Shown: positions 53,140 through 63,780, counted from the first letter of the stretch. The stretch: 64,000 bases of DNA from Rhizobium giardinii bv. giardinii H152 (GCF_000379605.1 NZ_KB902646.1:62001-126000), one strand, 5' to 3'. Numbers and translations: made by a program. Notes: a model not told the origin generated them from the letters alone.

Positions 53140-54678
53140 TCAGGCGGCATGCCCGGATGCCTTCGAATTGTTGTGGCCTGCGATACCTGAAGCGAGCCGC
53201 ATGATCGCCTCTTCAGACATCGCGTCGCCCTCGATCTCGCCCATCACACTCCCCTCGCGGATCACCAACACCCGATCGCAGAGACCGAGAAGTTCCGGTA
53301 GTTCCGAAGAGATCACGACAACGCCGATACCCGAGCGTGCGAGATCGCGCAGGAGCCGGTGGATCTCCGATTTGGCACCGACGTCAATGCCGCGGGTCGG
53401 CTCGTCCATCAGGATCACCTTCGGGTTAACCGCTAGCTGTTTGGCGATCGCCACCTTCTGCTGGTTGCCGCCAGACAGCGACGAGACGGGAATGTCCATG
53501 CCGCCTATGCGGATGCCAAGCCGGCGAACGAACCTGTGTGCCAGATCAGCCTCGGCCTTGGCGTTGAGGAGCCCCGCCGGGCCGGTCAACGCCTTTAGAT
53601 CGAGGACAGAGATGTTCTGGGCAATCGGCATATCGAGGAAGATGCCGGAACCCTTCCGATCCTCGGAAAGATAGACGATGCCCGCCTTTACCGCATCGGC
53701 ATAGGACCGGGAGTGCAGCCTTGGTCCCTCCAGAGTTACAACGCCCTTGGTGGTGGGGCGAAGACAGCAAATACCTTCGGCAATCTCCGTCCTTCCGGAG
53801 CCGATCAGCCCGCCTATGCCGAGGATTTCACCCTTGCGCAGATCGAAACTGACATCGTGGAAGCGGGCGCCGTCGCCGAGATCGCGAACTGTCAGAATGG
53901 CCTCAGCCGAACGCTCGTCCTGCGTCTGCTTCGGCGGATAGAGTTGGGTGATCTCCCGCCCCACCATGCGGCGGACTACCTCATCAGGCGTCACATCGGC
54001 CACTCGCTCGGTCGAAACGTAGCGCCCGTCACGAAACACAGTGACCCGGTCACAGAGACTGAAGATTTCGGCCATGCGGTGGCTGATATAGATGATCGAA
54101 ATATCATGGGCCTTGAGATCGCGAATGATGCCGAACAGTGTCTGCGCTTCCGTTTCCGTCAGCGCCGCGGTCGGCTCGTCGAAGATCAGGACACGACAAT
54201 CGAGCGTCAGCGCCTTGGCGATCTCGACCAGCTGCTGGTTTGAGATCGACAGGTCGCCAACGTTGGCGCGCACGTCGAGCGGCGCCAGGCGATTCATGAT
54301 GGCCTGCGCGTCACGCGCCTGCTTGCCGTAGTTCATGAACAGCTTGCGGCGCCGGTTGGTCGCCGCCATAAACATGTTCTCGGCAATCGTCGCATCTGGG
54401 CACAGCGCGATCTCCTGATGCACGAGGCCCAGCCCGAGCGATTGCGCCACGGCCGGAGAGGTGACCTTGACAGGCTTGCCATCGATAAGAATGTCTCCCT
54501 CGTGCGGCTGCAGCACGCCGGCGATGATGTTCATCAGCGTCGACTTACCTGCGCCGTTTTCGCCGCAAAGCGCATGAATTTCGCCTCTTTCAAGGCTGAA
54601 GCTCACATCGGTCAACGCCTTAACGACACCGAAGTGCTTGCTGACATTGCGGATCTCCAGAACCGGCACGGATGCCAT
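53140..54678 (-). CDS. Ribose-type (CUT2) ABC transporter ATPase
   Basis: Double-domain ATPase, 512 aa. Domain 1: Walker [10 protein letters not shown], Walker [10 protein letters not shown], signature region [15 protein letters not shown]. Domain 2: [42 protein letters not shown]. The frame extends to 54807, but the ATG at 54678 with GGAGAAG upstream matches the RbsA/XylG N-terminus. Follows the binding protein after a strong hairpin. Confidence 0.94.
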   Translation of the reverse strand: MASVPVLEIRNVSKHFGVVKALTDVSFSLERGEIHALCGENGAGKSTLMNIIAGVLQPHEGDILIDGKPVKVTSPAVAQSLGLGLVHQEIALCPDATIAENMFMAATNRRRKLFMNYGKQARDAQAIMNRLAPLDVRANVGDLSISNQQLVEIAKALTLDCRVLIFDEPTAALTETEAQTLFGIIRDLKAHDISIIYISHRMAEIFSLCDRVTVFRDGRYVSTERVADVTPDEVVRRMVGREITQLYPPKQTQDERSAEAILTVRDLGDGARFHDVSFDLRKGEILGIGGLIGSGRTEIAEGICCLRPTTKGVVTLEGPRLHSRSYADAVKAGIVYLSEDRKGSGIFLDMPIAQNISVLDLKALTGPAGLLNAKAEADLAHRFVRRLGIRIGGMDIPVSSLSGGNQQKVAIAKQLAVNPKVILMDEPTRGIDVGAKSEIHRLLRDLARSGIGVVVISSELPELLGLCDRVLVIREGSVMGEIEGDAMSEEAIMRLASGIAGHNNSKASGHAA

Positions 54679-54702
54679 AATACTTCTCCTCAAACTCACG
54701 AA

Positions 54703-54731
54703 GGCTGTCCGGGGTCTTACCCCGGACAGCC
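54703..54731 (-). other. Intercistronic 12-bp stem-loop after binding-protein gene
   Basis: Perfect inverted repeat GGCTGTCCGGGG (54703-54714) and CCCCGGACAGCC (54720-54731) with a five-base loop, lying between the binding-protein stop and the ATPase start. Likely protects the upstream cistron, as with the hairpin at 8537. Confidence 0.8.
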
Positions 54732-54742
54732 GGCACAAAGGG

Positions 54743-55771
54743 CTATTCGTCGATCCCCTTCGTACCCCGCCGCTTGAGATACTTGTCCCAGTAGAAGTCG
54801 TCGGCATTCTCGGCGGTGACGATCGACAGGCCGTTATCGACGAAAGGAATGCTCATCGGATTGAAGCCGGAACGCTTGGCATCGTTCATCGGGTCGATCA
54901 GTTCCGGATGCTTGGCGAGCCACAACATCATGAAGCCCATATAGCCCTGCATGCCCTGGTTGGGGTTGATGGAACCGAACACTTGGCCGGCCTTGATCAT
55001 GTCGAGGATGTTGGCATTGACGTCCGCGCACATGACGAGGACCTTGCCGCCGCTTTCCTTGTTGGCCTGCGCCGCACCGATTGCCGAATTGGCCTCCGGC
55101 ATGAACACGGCACCAACATTCGGATGCGCCTGAATGATGCTCATCAGGCCCTGATAGGCTTTGTTCGGGTCCTGGTTGGAGGCTGCCCTGCCGACAAGCT
55201 TCATGTCCGGATATTCTTTCTCCATCCGTGCGATGAAGGCAGCGATACGCTTGTCGTGATTGTCCTGGCCCGGGTTTTCGAGAACCGCATACTCGCCTTT
55301 GCCGCCAAGTTTCTTGGCGATCGCATCGGCCGCGTAGATGCCCTCGCGAGTGTTGTCCGACGTAATGAACGAGATGCGCTTAGAAAGCGGTGAGTCCGCC
55401 GCGAAGGTGACGACCGCTGTGCCTTGGTCGATTGCCCGGTTGATCGGCTCGATAAACGGGTCCGAGTTCATCGGATGGACGAGGATTCCGGCCGGGTTCT
55501 GCGCCAGAGCCTGGTCGAACGTCGCGATCTGTTTGTTGACGTCATATTCCGGTGTACCGGTATAGGCCGTCTCGCAGCCGAGCTGCTGGCCGGCCTGCTT
55601 GAACATTTCATAGACCGGGAACCAGTATTCGACACCCGAAACCATGACGTTCATGACGTATTTCTCGCCGGGCTGGCAGCGGAACGGGTTTTCCGTTGCC
55701 GCGCTGGCTGCAGCCGCCAGAAGCGTCGACGCAAGAACCGCCAATGCGGTCGTGCTTAGAAATTTGCGCAA
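54743..55771 (-). CDS. Ribose-type (CUT2) sugar-binding protein
   Basis: Periplasmic binding protein, 342 aa, peripla_BP_4 family. TTG at 55771 is taken as start because GAGGAGG lies five bases upstream and it gives a clean Sec signal peptide ([20 protein letters not shown], cleavage after ASA near residue 24); the frame is otherwise open to 55840. Mature domain shows [22 protein letters not shown] and [19 protein letters not shown] typical of ribose/erythritol-type proteins. First gene of the operon running to 44378. Confidence 0.92.
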   Translation of the reverse strand: MRKFLSTTALAVLASTLLAAAASAATENPFRCQPGEKYVMNVMVSGVEYWFPVYEMFKQAGQQLGCETAYTGTPEYDVNKQIATFDQALAQNPAGILVHPMNSDPFIEPINRAIDQGTAVVTFAADSPLSKRISFITSDNTREGIYAADAIAKKLGGKGEYAVLENPGQDNHDKRIAAFIARMEKEYPDMKLVGRAASNQDPNKAYQGLMSIIQAHPNVGAVFMPEANSAIGAAQANKESGGKVLVMCADVNANILDMIKAGQVFGSINPNQGMQGYMGFMMLWLAKHPELIDPMNDAKRSGFNPMSIPFVDNGLSIVTAENADDFYWDKYLKRRGTKGIDE

Positions 55772-56323
55772 GTTTCCTCCTCGAGGCCTAAGCCCCTCCC
55801 AAGTACCCGGTGGCGTCCAGAAAGACGGCCGGTGATCCAATTGAAAAACCGGATTTCCTCCTCGAAGTCCGGTATGGGCAGCTAACCGCAGCGCGCCTAT
55901 CTTGTCAATATATTTCTATCAATGAAATATATTTCAGAAGTGGAGCGTCAAGCGATCGAGCGGTGCCGGAATGGAGTGAGCAAGGGGGGCCTGTATCGCC
56001 AACATGACGACCGACCCATGTGCACAGATCTTTGCAAGCCACACACAATAGGTCTCGACCAGTCGCGCTACGACGAAATCACCAAGCGCTTCACCTGCGA
56101 GCGGGAGGACGCTACCGAGGCGGCTACCCGTGTCGACCACTTCGACGCAGTGCAGCTTGCCACGGTGCTTCGCACCTGCCGACAGTACGACACGGCTAGT
56201 GCCGGCCGTGGCACATGTCGCTGCCTATCGCATCGACATGGCCTCGCTGAACGGAGGTGCTACCCATCCGGTACAAACGCCACGTTTTTTCGGCCGGCAC
56301 CCATGGCGTCAGTTCACGGCCTC
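55772..56323. other. Promoter region of the sugar operon and unassigned sequence
   Basis: 552 bp. The operon promoter must lie here; AT-rich repeats at 55907-55935 stand out. A 153-codon plus frame at 55922 covers the rest but has no recognisable domain. Confidence 0.5.
55907..55935. promoter_or_regulatory. AT-rich operator-like repeats upstream of sugar operon
   Basis: AATATATTTC (55907-55916) recurs as a direct copy at 55926-55935 and as an inverse copy at 55924-55933; GAAATATATTTC (55924-55935) is a perfect palindrome. The base composition is far from the surrounding GC-rich DNA. A good candidate SorC-regulator binding site, about 140 bp upstream of the TTG start. Confidence 0.6.
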
Positions 56324-56776
56324 TCAAGCGCTACTCTTTGGCTTCTTCTGCGAGCGGCCGGGGCTAGCGGCAGCCGGCGCTGAGGTGTTCAGTGCCACGG
56401 CGGCCTGAACGAGCGCCTTCAACGCCTCTCCGTCAATCTTGTCGCCCTCATGGAAATCGATGGCGCGCCGAGTATTGCCTTCGAGGCTGGAGTTGAAGAG
56501 GCCCTTGGGGTCCTTTAGCGCGGCGCCCTTTGCGAAGGTCATCTTCACGACAGTCTTGTAAGTCTCACCCGTGCAGATGATACCGGCGTGTGACCACACC
56601 GGAACCCCTCTCCATTTCCACTCCTCGACCACGTCGGGATCGGCCTCCCTGACGAGAACGCGGACGCGCGCGAGGGTCTCGCCCCGCCAATCCTTCAGCT
56701 CCTCTATTTTCGCATCTATGAGCTGAGAGGGGTGAGCCTCTCCGTCTCCGTTATCCTTCAAGCCGGTCTTCGTCAT
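56324..56776 (-). CDS. DUF1801-family protein
   Basis: A 150-residue protein of the DUF1801 (YdhG-like) fold: QLIDAKIEELKDWRGETLARVR, VVEEWKWRGVPVWSHAGIICTGETYKTVVKMTFAKGAAL and ALKALVQAAVAL. C-terminal tail is Ala/Pro/Lys-rich. Function unknown; a second family member follows upstream at 56869. Confidence 0.85.
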   Translation of the reverse strand: MTKTGLKDNGDGEAHPSQLIDAKIEELKDWRGETLARVRVLVREADPDVVEEWKWRGVPVWSHAGIICTGETYKTVVKMTFAKGAALKDPKGLFNSSLEGNTRRAIDFHEGDKIDGEALKALVQAAVALNTSAPAAASPGRSQKKPKSSA

Positions 56777-56868
56777 GGTTGTGGTCGGTTCCTCATGGTC
56801 GTTATCGGTCGGCAGTCATTTGAGTATCGCCTGTCAGCACCCGATGCCACTACAATGACGTAGATCGG

Positions 56869-57408
56869 TCATATTCGCTCGCCGGGCAATTGGCTGGCCT
56901 GCTTAACCCAAGCTGCGAACTGTGCCATGTCGAACTGCTCGTCCTCATGGATGTGGAGATAGCGCGTCTCCCCGCTCTTGGAGGCGCCGGGAGGAACGGG
57001 ATGCAGCAACATACCGCGAAAGAACGCCACCTTGACGTACTTCGTGAAGCAATGGAGACCGAGGAACCAACCCTCGCCCTCGATACCATAAAGCGGTGAG
57101 TTCCACTTCACGGCCTTGTGCACGCCCGGGACCGCGCGAACGATGAGAGCGTCGAGACGGCGCCCGACGTCGCCTTTCCAGTCCGGCATGGCCGCGAGGT
57201 AAGCCTGCACGGGGGCGTCGCCGTAGCCCTTCGCGATCTGAGGGTTGCCACCTGCGAGGAGGGTCGGCTTTGTGGCCGCCTCGGTGCCTTTGTTCCTGGT
57301 TGGGGCGGCTTTGGCGGGCAGCTTCATCGCCGCGGCCTTCGTCGGCTTGCTGCCCGATGACTGAGCAGCGGGGCGCGGCTCTGCGGCCGCCTTCGCTGTG
57401 CCCGGCAC
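56869..57408 (-). CDS. DUF1801-family protein with Ala/Lys-rich N-terminus
   Basis: A 179-residue DUF1801 protein; the family core starts near residue 60 (GDAPVQAYLAAMPDWKGDVGRRLDALI, KAVKWNSPLYGIEGEGWFLGLHCFTKYVKVAFFRGMLL, RYLHIHEDEQFDMAQFAAWVKQ). The first approximately 58 residues are a disordered Ala/Lys/Pro linker. The frame begins at GTG 57408; a better-looking start (MANKTSKTSATIAEKPAP, near 57461) lies in another frame, so a one-base indel near 57405 may have moved the start. Confidence 0.75.
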   Translation of the reverse strand: MPGTAKAAAEPRPAAQSSGSKPTKAAAMKLPAKAAPTRNKGTEAATKPTLLAGGNPQIAKGYGDAPVQAYLAAMPDWKGDVGRRLDALIVRAVPGVHKAVKWNSPLYGIEGEGWFLGLHCFTKYVKVAFFRGMLLHPVPPGASKSGETRYLHIHEDEQFDMAQFAAWVKQASQLPGERI

Positions 57409-57612
57409 GGGGCTGGCTTCTCTGCAATCGTCGCAGACGTCTTGGAGGTCTTGTTGGCCATTGCGTTCACTCCGCTGATAGAGGGGTGGTCATCAACCTG
57501 TGCTTGAGTCAATGCCCATAGCTTCTACCGTCATACAAGTTCATCCTCAAGAGATTGGCAGCGATCGCCAGTCTGAAGCGGGTTGGCAGGCCCACCCGTA
57601 TCGACGACCGGT

Positions 57613-58890
57613 TCAGGTGCTCGGTGCATCCGGCTTATGAAGCACGATACGATTGCGCCCGTCTTGCTTGGCGAGATAGAGCGCAGCATCAGCCTGGTTT
57701 TGAAGTTGCTCGGGAAAAATTGTCTCGTCGTCTGGCGAGTGAGCCGCCACTCCGATGCTCAGGGTGACGTAAGGCGACACGCGGGATGCCGGATTCGGCA
57801 GAGAGGCAGCTTCGACGCTCTCCCGAATTCGCTCGGCCACGGCGACGGCCTCTCGTTCGTCCACCCCGGGAAGCACGACGAGGAACTCTTCACCGCCGTA
57901 CCGGGCCACATGATCGCGGTTCCGCCTTACGCTGCTCTGAATTATGCCGGCAACCTTCACAAGGCAGCGATCGCCTTCGGGATGGCCGAGATGATCGTTC
58001 AGCTTCTTGAACTCGTCAATATCGCACATCAGCATGGCACAGCTTCGGCTTTTCATGCCATCGCTCCACAGACGGTCGAGCGTCTCCATCATCCAGCGCC
58101 GGTTGGCGATCCCAGTTAAAGCATCGGTTCTCGCAAGCCGCTCAAGCTGGGCATTTGCGTCAGCAAGTTCAGCGACACGGCTGCGGTCACGCAGCTCAAG
58201 GAGGAAAGTCTTCTGGGCTAGAATCGTCATGGTGCGTCGGGCGACGACAGTTGCGACGATACCGCTCGCAAAAAACAGCGTCGCTGCTACGGCGCTCCCG
58301 TTTGCCAGGCCCGGGTTAAGGACCTGAAAAACCAGATAAAGGCCAAGGGCAATAGAAGCGACCATCACGGTCCAAGCCAGTGGAATGCTGAAGATGATTA
58401 TGGCGGTAATGGCTACGAACAGCATGATGTTCAAGTGGCGTTCGTAGAACTCGCCACCCGCGCTCACGCCTACCAGGGCGACCGACAGGAGGATGAGGAA
58501 CATGCCTGCAATCAGAGAGATCCGCTGGAGCCAGAATGCGCGTGGCCTTTTCCAGATGAAGGCGCAGGCAATCGCGGCGGGCGGGAGGATGGAGGCCGGC
58601 AAAAGCATCGACACGGTGATTGCCTTCGGAAGCAGGATCGCGTTGAGGCCCAACGTCAGCACATCCAACAATGCGACCCAAGTCATCCAGGCGCGAATGA
58701 TCTTGGCCGTTCGGGGCCAGAAGCGCTCTTGGAAAAGGCGGGAAAGCTCGCCTTTGAGGCGGATGTCGCGCGTCCGACGCGCGAGAAGGTGCTCGACTTC
58801 AGTCATGATTGCAGAATCTGGTGCCTGGAGCTGCGTCCTTGTGGAAGCCGTCATCTGCCTCGTCAAAACTGCGCTCTCCTGAATATCCAT
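57613..58890 (-). CDS. Membrane-anchored diguanylate cyclase (GGDEF)
   Basis: Makes cyclic di-GMP from two GTP. A 425-residue protein with about six hydrophobic helices (about residues 65-235) and a C-terminal GGDEF domain (about 255-415). The active-site loop is GGEEF (RYGGEEFLVVLP), with metal Asp in MCDIDEFKKLNDHLGH, and the RxxD inhibitory site (RNRD) is five residues upstream, so product inhibition is expected. ATG at 58890 is the only reasonable start. No obvious operon partner. Confidence 0.93.
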   Translation of the reverse strand: MDIQESAVLTRQMTASTRTQLQAPDSAIMTEVEHLLARRTRDIRLKGELSRLFQERFWPRTAKIIRAWMTWVALLDVLTLGLNAILLPKAITVSMLLPASILPPAAIACAFIWKRPRAFWLQRISLIAGMFLILLSVALVGVSAGGEFYERHLNIMLFVAITAIIIFSIPLAWTVMVASIALGLYLVFQVLNPGLANGSAVAATLFFASGIVATVVARRTMTILAQKTFLLELRDRSRVAELADANAQLERLARTDALTGIANRRWMMETLDRLWSDGMKSRSCAMLMCDIDEFKKLNDHLGHPEGDRCLVKVAGIIQSSVRRNRDHVARYGGEEFLVVLPGVDEREAVAVAERIRESVEAASLPNPASRVSPYVTLSIGVAAHSPDDETIFPEQLQNQADAALYLAKQDGRNRIVLHKPDAPST

Positions 58891-59221
58891 CTCAGCCCAC
58901 TTAGCGGAGCGTCCTTCGCAGGCAAGGGCAAGCGACCGGGTCCCTGCTAAAGTTGAGGAGCGTATAAGGCGCCGACGCGCTGAACCTCGACCAGTTCACG
59001 CCGGTTGGGTGCCTGCACCCGCAGACCGAGCCGCCGCTGATCCAGCACCGGGTGTGATGGCCCGTCTGACGATCATCTCAGCCCCGCCCATCTGCGTCGG
59101 TCCCAAGACGGGAGCACGATAATTCTGAGTGATACTTTTCGCAGCAGGCATGGCAATCTTGACAGTTTCGTCGCGATCGAACGGACTGCGCCGGCTAGGC
59201 ATGTTCGTGAGGCGCTTTGTG

Positions 59222-60748
59222 TCAGTTCGGGTGCTTGTGATAGAAACCAAGGGCGTCTCGCGAGAAATCAGCCCGTGACTTCGGCGCCGTGTAAAACATA
59301 TGTCCGCCCCGATAGAGCTTCAGCTCCACCCTGTTCGCAACGAGATCCGGCGGCATATGGTCGAGGACATACTTGCTGAAACCGTAGGGTGTCAGCGCGT
59401 CGCTGTATCCATGTGCCACCATCACGCGAAACTGGGGAACCACCGACAGGAGGTCGCGCAGGTCGGACACGGCGCTCGCTGCAATGCGGCTGTCACCCCC
59501 CCGATTACCTTTCCATTCCCAGCGACGGTTCACCTCCTCATTCAGGAGGGTGTAGGTCATATCGGTTTTGAAGGCGAGTTCATCACGGGCGTAAGCGGCA
59601 AACGCAGCGCCGTAGGCCCGCGTATAGCCATCGAGAACCGGATCTTCGTTCTGGTCGTCGGCCGCTTCGGGATAGGCATCGACCACCGAATGTGCCGCGT
59701 CATACGGGCTGACGACCCGGCGGTCTCCCGCCGATTTCTTCTTGTAGGTGTCGCCGATGAAGCCGCGGGTTTGACGGACAGCCTCCTGCGGGATCCCCGT
59801 GAGTGCCGAGACACGAGAGTAGAGCGCATCTGCTCGTTCTCCTTGGGGAGACGGACCTGCGAGCGTAACAAGATAGTCGGTCATGGAAAAATATTCAGCC
59901 TCTATTAACAGGTTGTGGTCGAACGCATTTTTCCTTTCGAGCTCTGCAGCGGCAAGCGATGGCAGGCGCAGGGCAGCGGTGAGTGGATCGTCGCTCGCGC
60001 TCCACAGAAACCGGCCCTCGAGCATCGGTGAGACCATGATGATGCCTGAAACAAGCATTCCCTGGATCTCTTTAAGGGCGGAAGCGACCTTCAAGGCGCG
60101 AAATCCGCCGTAACTTTCGCCAACGAGATATTTCGGAGAAGGCACGCGACCGTTCTTCTGCACATAGAGGGCGATGACCTTGGCGAGGCTCTCGGCGTCC
60201 TGGCGAATCCCATAGAAGCCTGTGGCAACATCGTTGTTGGCCGCCCGGCTCCACCCGGTCCCTACGGGATCGATCAGGACAAGATCGGTAAACGCCAGCC
60301 AGCTATCCGGATTGTCGCTCAGAGATGGCTGAGTGCCGTCGTCCTGACGTTCGCCAAACTCAAGTATGCGTGGACCGACCAGACCGAGATGAAGATATGC
60401 AGAAGCAGCGCCTGGCCCGCCGTTAAATACGAAGGTGAGAGGGCGGTCGATGTGGCGATCCTTCGCGACATAGGCGGTATAGTAGATTTTGGCGGCGCGT
60501 TCGCCGTTCTGACCGACGACGTCGAGAGTGCCCGCTGTCGCTGCGTAGGTCAGCGTTTCCGTGCTGAGCTTCAGGCTATGCTCAGTAACGGCGTCGGACG
60601 GTATGAGGCTGAAAATTTCGCCTGGTGCGCGTTGTTCCGGCGACGGACGATCCCCCGGCCCCTGCGCCTGCGCGGAAGCGACGAGGAGCGAAAACAACAG
60701 TGGGACAATTTGGGTAATAAGAAACACACGCAAGACTAGATCCTCCAT
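59222..60748 (-). CDS. Serine carboxypeptidase (S10 family), secreted
   Basis: A 508-residue peptidase S10 protein with an N-terminal signal segment (about residues 1-28, ending ASAQAQ). The oxyanion/active-site phrases are FVFNGGPGAASAYLHLG, LVGESYGGFRALKVA (catalytic Ser), a C-terminal Asp in AHGYSDALTPY and His in LYRGGHMFY. Likely acts in the periplasm or envelope on C-terminal residues of peptides. Stands alone on the minus strand. Confidence 0.92.
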   Translation of the reverse strand: MEDLVLRVFLITQIVPLLFSLLVASAQAQGPGDRPSPEQRAPGEIFSLIPSDAVTEHSLKLSTETLTYAATAGTLDVVGQNGERAAKIYYTAYVAKDRHIDRPLTFVFNGGPGAASAYLHLGLVGPRILEFGERQDDGTQPSLSDNPDSWLAFTDLVLIDPVGTGWSRAANNDVATGFYGIRQDAESLAKVIALYVQKNGRVPSPKYLVGESYGGFRALKVASALKEIQGMLVSGIIMVSPMLEGRFLWSASDDPLTAALRLPSLAAAELERKNAFDHNLLIEAEYFSMTDYLVTLAGPSPQGERADALYSRVSALTGIPQEAVRQTRGFIGDTYKKKSAGDRRVVSPYDAAHSVVDAYPEAADDQNEDPVLDGYTRAYGAAFAAYARDELAFKTDMTYTLLNEEVNRRWEWKGNRGGDSRIAASAVSDLRDLLSVVPQFRVMVAHGYSDALTPYGFSKYVLDHMPPDLVANRVELKLYRGGHMFYTAPKSRADFSRDALGFYHKHPN

Positions 60749-60944
60749 GGTCGCGCCATGTAGAGGACTGTAGTGCGATCGGTACCGTCCGGAGAACTCA
60801 ACTCATGTTGATCAGGCGCTTGCCGCATGCGCAGGGCGAATGCGTCCCATGAATTAACAGGACACGTTTTTCTGTAATTCCATTTTTGCAGTGGCAGATG
60901 GCGCGGAACGCCGCGATTGGCTCGGCTTTTCTAGCGTGATCGCT

Positions 60945-61973
60945 TCAGCGTGCCCCCCAGGTATCCGTCAGACGATACCCTTCCGGCCATGGATCGGAGG
61001 GGTCAAGCATGTGCTGATGAGTGCCGGTGATCCAGGCTCGCCCAGAGATTTCCGGCAGGATGGCCGGACGGCCGCCGACCTTTGTGGTGCCCACAATACG
61101 CCCTGAGAAGGTGGAGCCGATCAACGAGACTGCTGTCAGGCGATCCTCGAGCTTCATTTGCCCGCGCGCGTGCAGGACGGCCATGCGCGCTGACAGCGCT
61201 GTGCCCGTGGGTGAGCGATCAACCTTGCCCGGCTGGATCGCGACGGCGGCGCCCGTGCGTAAGCCTTCAGCGGTGCGCTCAACGGGACTTGCGAAGAGGC
61301 AGAAGGAAAAATGCCGCCAATCGGGATTTTCGGGGTGATGAAAACCAAGTGCGGCATTGGCGGCGTTGGTGATCCTGACGCCAAGGCACGCGATATCATG
61401 GGCCTCATCTGGCGACAGGCGGAACCCCATGGCTGCCGCATCGACGATGACAAAGCTGTCACCGCCATAGGCTGTATCGACGGTCAGTGTCCCCAGCCCC
61501 TCGACCTCCAGCGTCGCATCCAGTCGCTCTACAAAGCTCGGCAGGTTCTGCACAAGGATGCGTTCCGCCTTGCCGTTGCGGCACTCCGCATGCACGCGCA
61601 CCAGGCCGCCCGGGGCCTCCAGGACGATCTCGGTGACCGGCTCCTTCATCGGCAGGATGCCACTGTCCAGCAACACCGTGGAGACGCAGATCGAGTTCGA
61701 GCCGGACATTGGCGGTGTGTCTTCCGGTTCCATGATGATGAAGGCAGCATCGGCCTCGGGATGCTTCGGGGGTACCAGCAGGTTGACATGTCGGAAGACG
61801 CCGCCGCGCGGTTCGTTCAAGACGAAATTGCGCAGCGTCTGGTCACGGGCGATCCAGCGGCTTTGCTCCCAGATCGTCTCGCCGGGCGGCGCCGCAACGC
61901 CGCCGACGATGACGTCTCCCACCTCGCCCTCCGCATGGGCGGAAATCACATGGATGGTCTTGGAACTGCGCAT
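60945..61973 (-). CDS. Proline racemase-family enzyme, 3-hydroxyproline dehydratase-like
   Basis: A 342-residue member of the proline racemase superfamily. Trans-3-hydroxy-L-proline dehydratases have Ser at the first catalytic position; here S90 ([11 protein letters not shown]) matches that. At the second position, normally SPCGTG, this protein has T256 (DRSPTGTAL), so neither catalytic Cys is kept. Next to the aconitase X gene (10 bp upstream on the same strand), it most likely acts on a 3-hydroxyproline. Its chemistry could be dehydration rather than epimerisation; the Ser/Thr pair is unusual and leaves exact activity open. Confidence 0.85.
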   Translation of the reverse strand: MRSSKTIHVISAHAEGEVGDVIVGGVAAPPGETIWEQSRWIARDQTLRNFVLNEPRGGVFRHVNLLVPPKHPEADAAFIIMEPEDTPPMSGSNSICVSTVLLDSGILPMKEPVTEIVLEAPGGLVRVHAECRNGKAERILVQNLPSFVERLDATLEVEGLGTLTVDTAYGGDSFVIVDAAAMGFRLSPDEAHDIACLGVRITNAANAALGFHHPENPDWRHFSFCLFASPVERTAEGLRTGAAVAIQPGKVDRSPTGTALSARMAVLHARGQMKLEDRLTAVSLIGSTFSGRIVGTTKVGGRPAILPEISGRAWITGTHQHMLDPSDPWPEGYRLTDTWGAR

Positions 61974-61983
61974 GGATCCCTCC

Positions 61984-63687
61984 TCAGGAAAGCCAGTCGG
62001 GCAACCGCGCTGGAACGCGTCCGGTCAGGGCCGCCGTGACACAATCGGCAAGACTGCCAAAGCGAACGGTTCGACCGGAGAGGCCGGGACCGTAGTGGGC
62101 ATACTTGCCCGAATTCGTCATTAGAGTGCGAGTGCGCGTCGGGAACACAGGCTCGCAAATCGAGCACCAGCAGAGATCAGGCAGTACCTGGACGCCGGAA
62201 TCTTCCAGCTTCGTCAGCAAACCCTCGCTTCGTGCCTCGCTGATGACCTGCCGACCGGCCGTGACGATCACCGTGACGTCAGGGTGACGGCTGCGACCAG
62301 CAAGCGTTTCGGCCAAGGCACGACACTCGGTCAGGGAAGCGTGAGGGCTGCCGATGGCGACGAGCTCAATCTCCTCGGGTCCTTCATTCAAGAGCGTCCA
62401 GGCGGTAGTCATGTCGGCGCGGGAAATTGTTACGGAGTCGGCGCTGTCGAGCGCCGCGCCGGCTGCCTCGGGTGTCACGCCTTCCACATGCAGCATCGGG
62501 ACCGCCGACGTGGTGCCGAAGGCAGCACAGAGCGCTTTGAGATCGTCCATCGAGGGCTGCGCCGAGGCGAGACCCCGCAGAAGCGCAATGCGGTCGGGCG
62601 CAGCGCGGCCGGCGAGATAGCCGATAAGCGGCCAAAAAGAATCGTCCACGTGCTCAGGCAGCTCGATATCGATAACCCGCCGCGCCTTGCGGTGTTCGTC
62701 GAGATAGACGCCGGACAGCGGCGCCCGCGCCGTCAGCGCGATGCAAAGGTCCAGGAAATCCGGGTGCTTTGCCGTTCTGGCGCCGAGAACTGTATTGGCG
62801 AAGATCACCGCATTTGACTCCGCCCATGCGATGGCTTGGCCTGCCGTTGGGGCGCTGTCGAGCAAATAGGGCGCGCAGGTGAAGGTCGGCCGGCAGCCCA
62901 TGCGGACATAGGCGTCGGCGAGCCGTGCGGCCGGGTCGCCGAAGGACTGTGGTACGCCCTGCGCCTGCCAATTGGCGAGATCAACCGAAATGGCGTTCAT
63001 CGTCGTCGGCACTCGAACCTGTACACCCATATCAGCCATCTTTTCGGCAAATGTCAGGTTTGCCGAGCTCGCGTAGATGCAGCCGTCGATATGGCCCTGG
63101 GTAACGTCCACCAGGCCCCGCGCACCCTGTTGCGCTGCCATTGCGCAGATGATGCGCATCGCCTGCTGTATGGCGACGCCCTGCTGTCCATCAAGCATGG
63201 CATGGTCGGCTTCTGTCAGGTCGAGCGCGAAGGTCGCCGACGGGACGAGGGGAATCTCCAGCCCGTCGGCCACGACCGCCCGATCGGTGATGTGCGCGGT
63301 CCGCGCGCGCGAAAGCGCCGCAAAAGCGTCTGGCCCAATCCGCAGAACGGGCAGCGGTTTGCCGAACATCTCGGAGGCGATCAATGCCCCGAGGGTAAGT
63401 ACATCCTCGGTCTCAGAGAAGACCAGGGCAGCGGGCGCGCGACCCGTCAACACAAGATCGAGCAGAACCCCCGACCCCGTGCAGGACCCGCGGCTCGCCG
63501 GCATCACCAGAATGCTGCCGGTCAGGCACGTCCCATGCAGCGGGTGGTGCACGTCGATGACGCGCGCGGTCGCAGGGTCCACACCGCCCCAGAAGCTTAG
63601 CGCCTCTTGGGTGGCAATGACGTGACCACTGGCGGTGCCGCCAAGAATGCTGCGAGCCGAGGCAGGACGGGGTATTTTACCGGCCAT
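61984..63687 (-). CDS. Aconitase X, fused; probable cis-3-hydroxyproline dehydratase
   Basis: A 567-residue fusion of the swivel domain (about residues 12-130: [48 protein letters not shown]) and the large catalytic AcnX domain (from about 150, [60 protein letters not shown]). Type I AcnX proteins dehydrate cis-3-hydroxy-L-proline to Delta1-pyrroline-2-carboxylate. ATG at 63687 is taken as start; a TTG at 63708 is possible. A 22-codon leader frame overlaps this start. Forms an operon with the racemase-family gene at 60945. Confidence 0.9.
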   Translation of the reverse strand: MAGKIPRPASARSILGGTASGHVIATQEALSFWGGVDPATARVIDVHHPLHGTCLTGSILVMPASRGSCTGSGVLLDLVLTGRAPAALVFSETEDVLTLGALIASEMFGKPLPVLRIGPDAFAALSRARTAHITDRAVVADGLEIPLVPSATFALDLTEADHAMLDGQQGVAIQQAMRIICAMAAQQGARGLVDVTQGHIDGCIYASSANLTFAEKMADMGVQVRVPTTMNAISVDLANWQAQGVPQSFGDPAARLADAYVRMGCRPTFTCAPYLLDSAPTAGQAIAWAESNAVIFANTVLGARTAKHPDFLDLCIALTARAPLSGVYLDEHRKARRVIDIELPEHVDDSFWPLIGYLAGRAAPDRIALLRGLASAQPSMDDLKALCAAFGTTSAVPMLHVEGVTPEAAGAALDSADSVTISRADMTTAWTLLNEGPEEIELVAIGSPHASLTECRALAETLAGRSRHPDVTVIVTAGRQVISEARSEGLLTKLEDSGVQVLPDLCWCSICEPVFPTRTRTLMTNSGKYAHYGPGLSGRTVRFGSLADCVTAALTGRVPARLPDWLS

Positions 63688-63745
63688 GCGCCTGCGTCGA
63701 GGTGTCAACGCTGGGAATAAAGGCCATTTGAGGTACCTTTCTCAT
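63677..63745 (-). other. Short leader ORF overlapping the aconitase X start
   Basis: A 22-codon frame ([20 protein letters not shown] then GR, stop) ends at 63677, 10 bases inside the aconitase X coding region but out of frame with it. It could couple translation to the main gene or be chance; no attenuator hairpin was found. Confidence 0.25.
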
Positions 63746-63780
63746 GGGATTGGACGCGGGGCGAATTGCACGTGTCGAAG

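Noticed and set aside
44378..55771. Operon considered as a genuine AI-2 (Lsr) uptake system
   Set aside because: Only one permease, and three oxidoreductases not found in Lsr loci; a sugar or polyol role fits better.
55922..56383. 153-codon plus frame upstream of DUF1801 gene
   Set aside because: Cys/Arg-rich with no family resemblance; overlaps the operator region and the DUF1801 gene.
58996..59250. 84-codon minus frame downstream of the S10 peptidase
   Set aside because: Overlaps the peptidase end, no good start site or recognisable motif.
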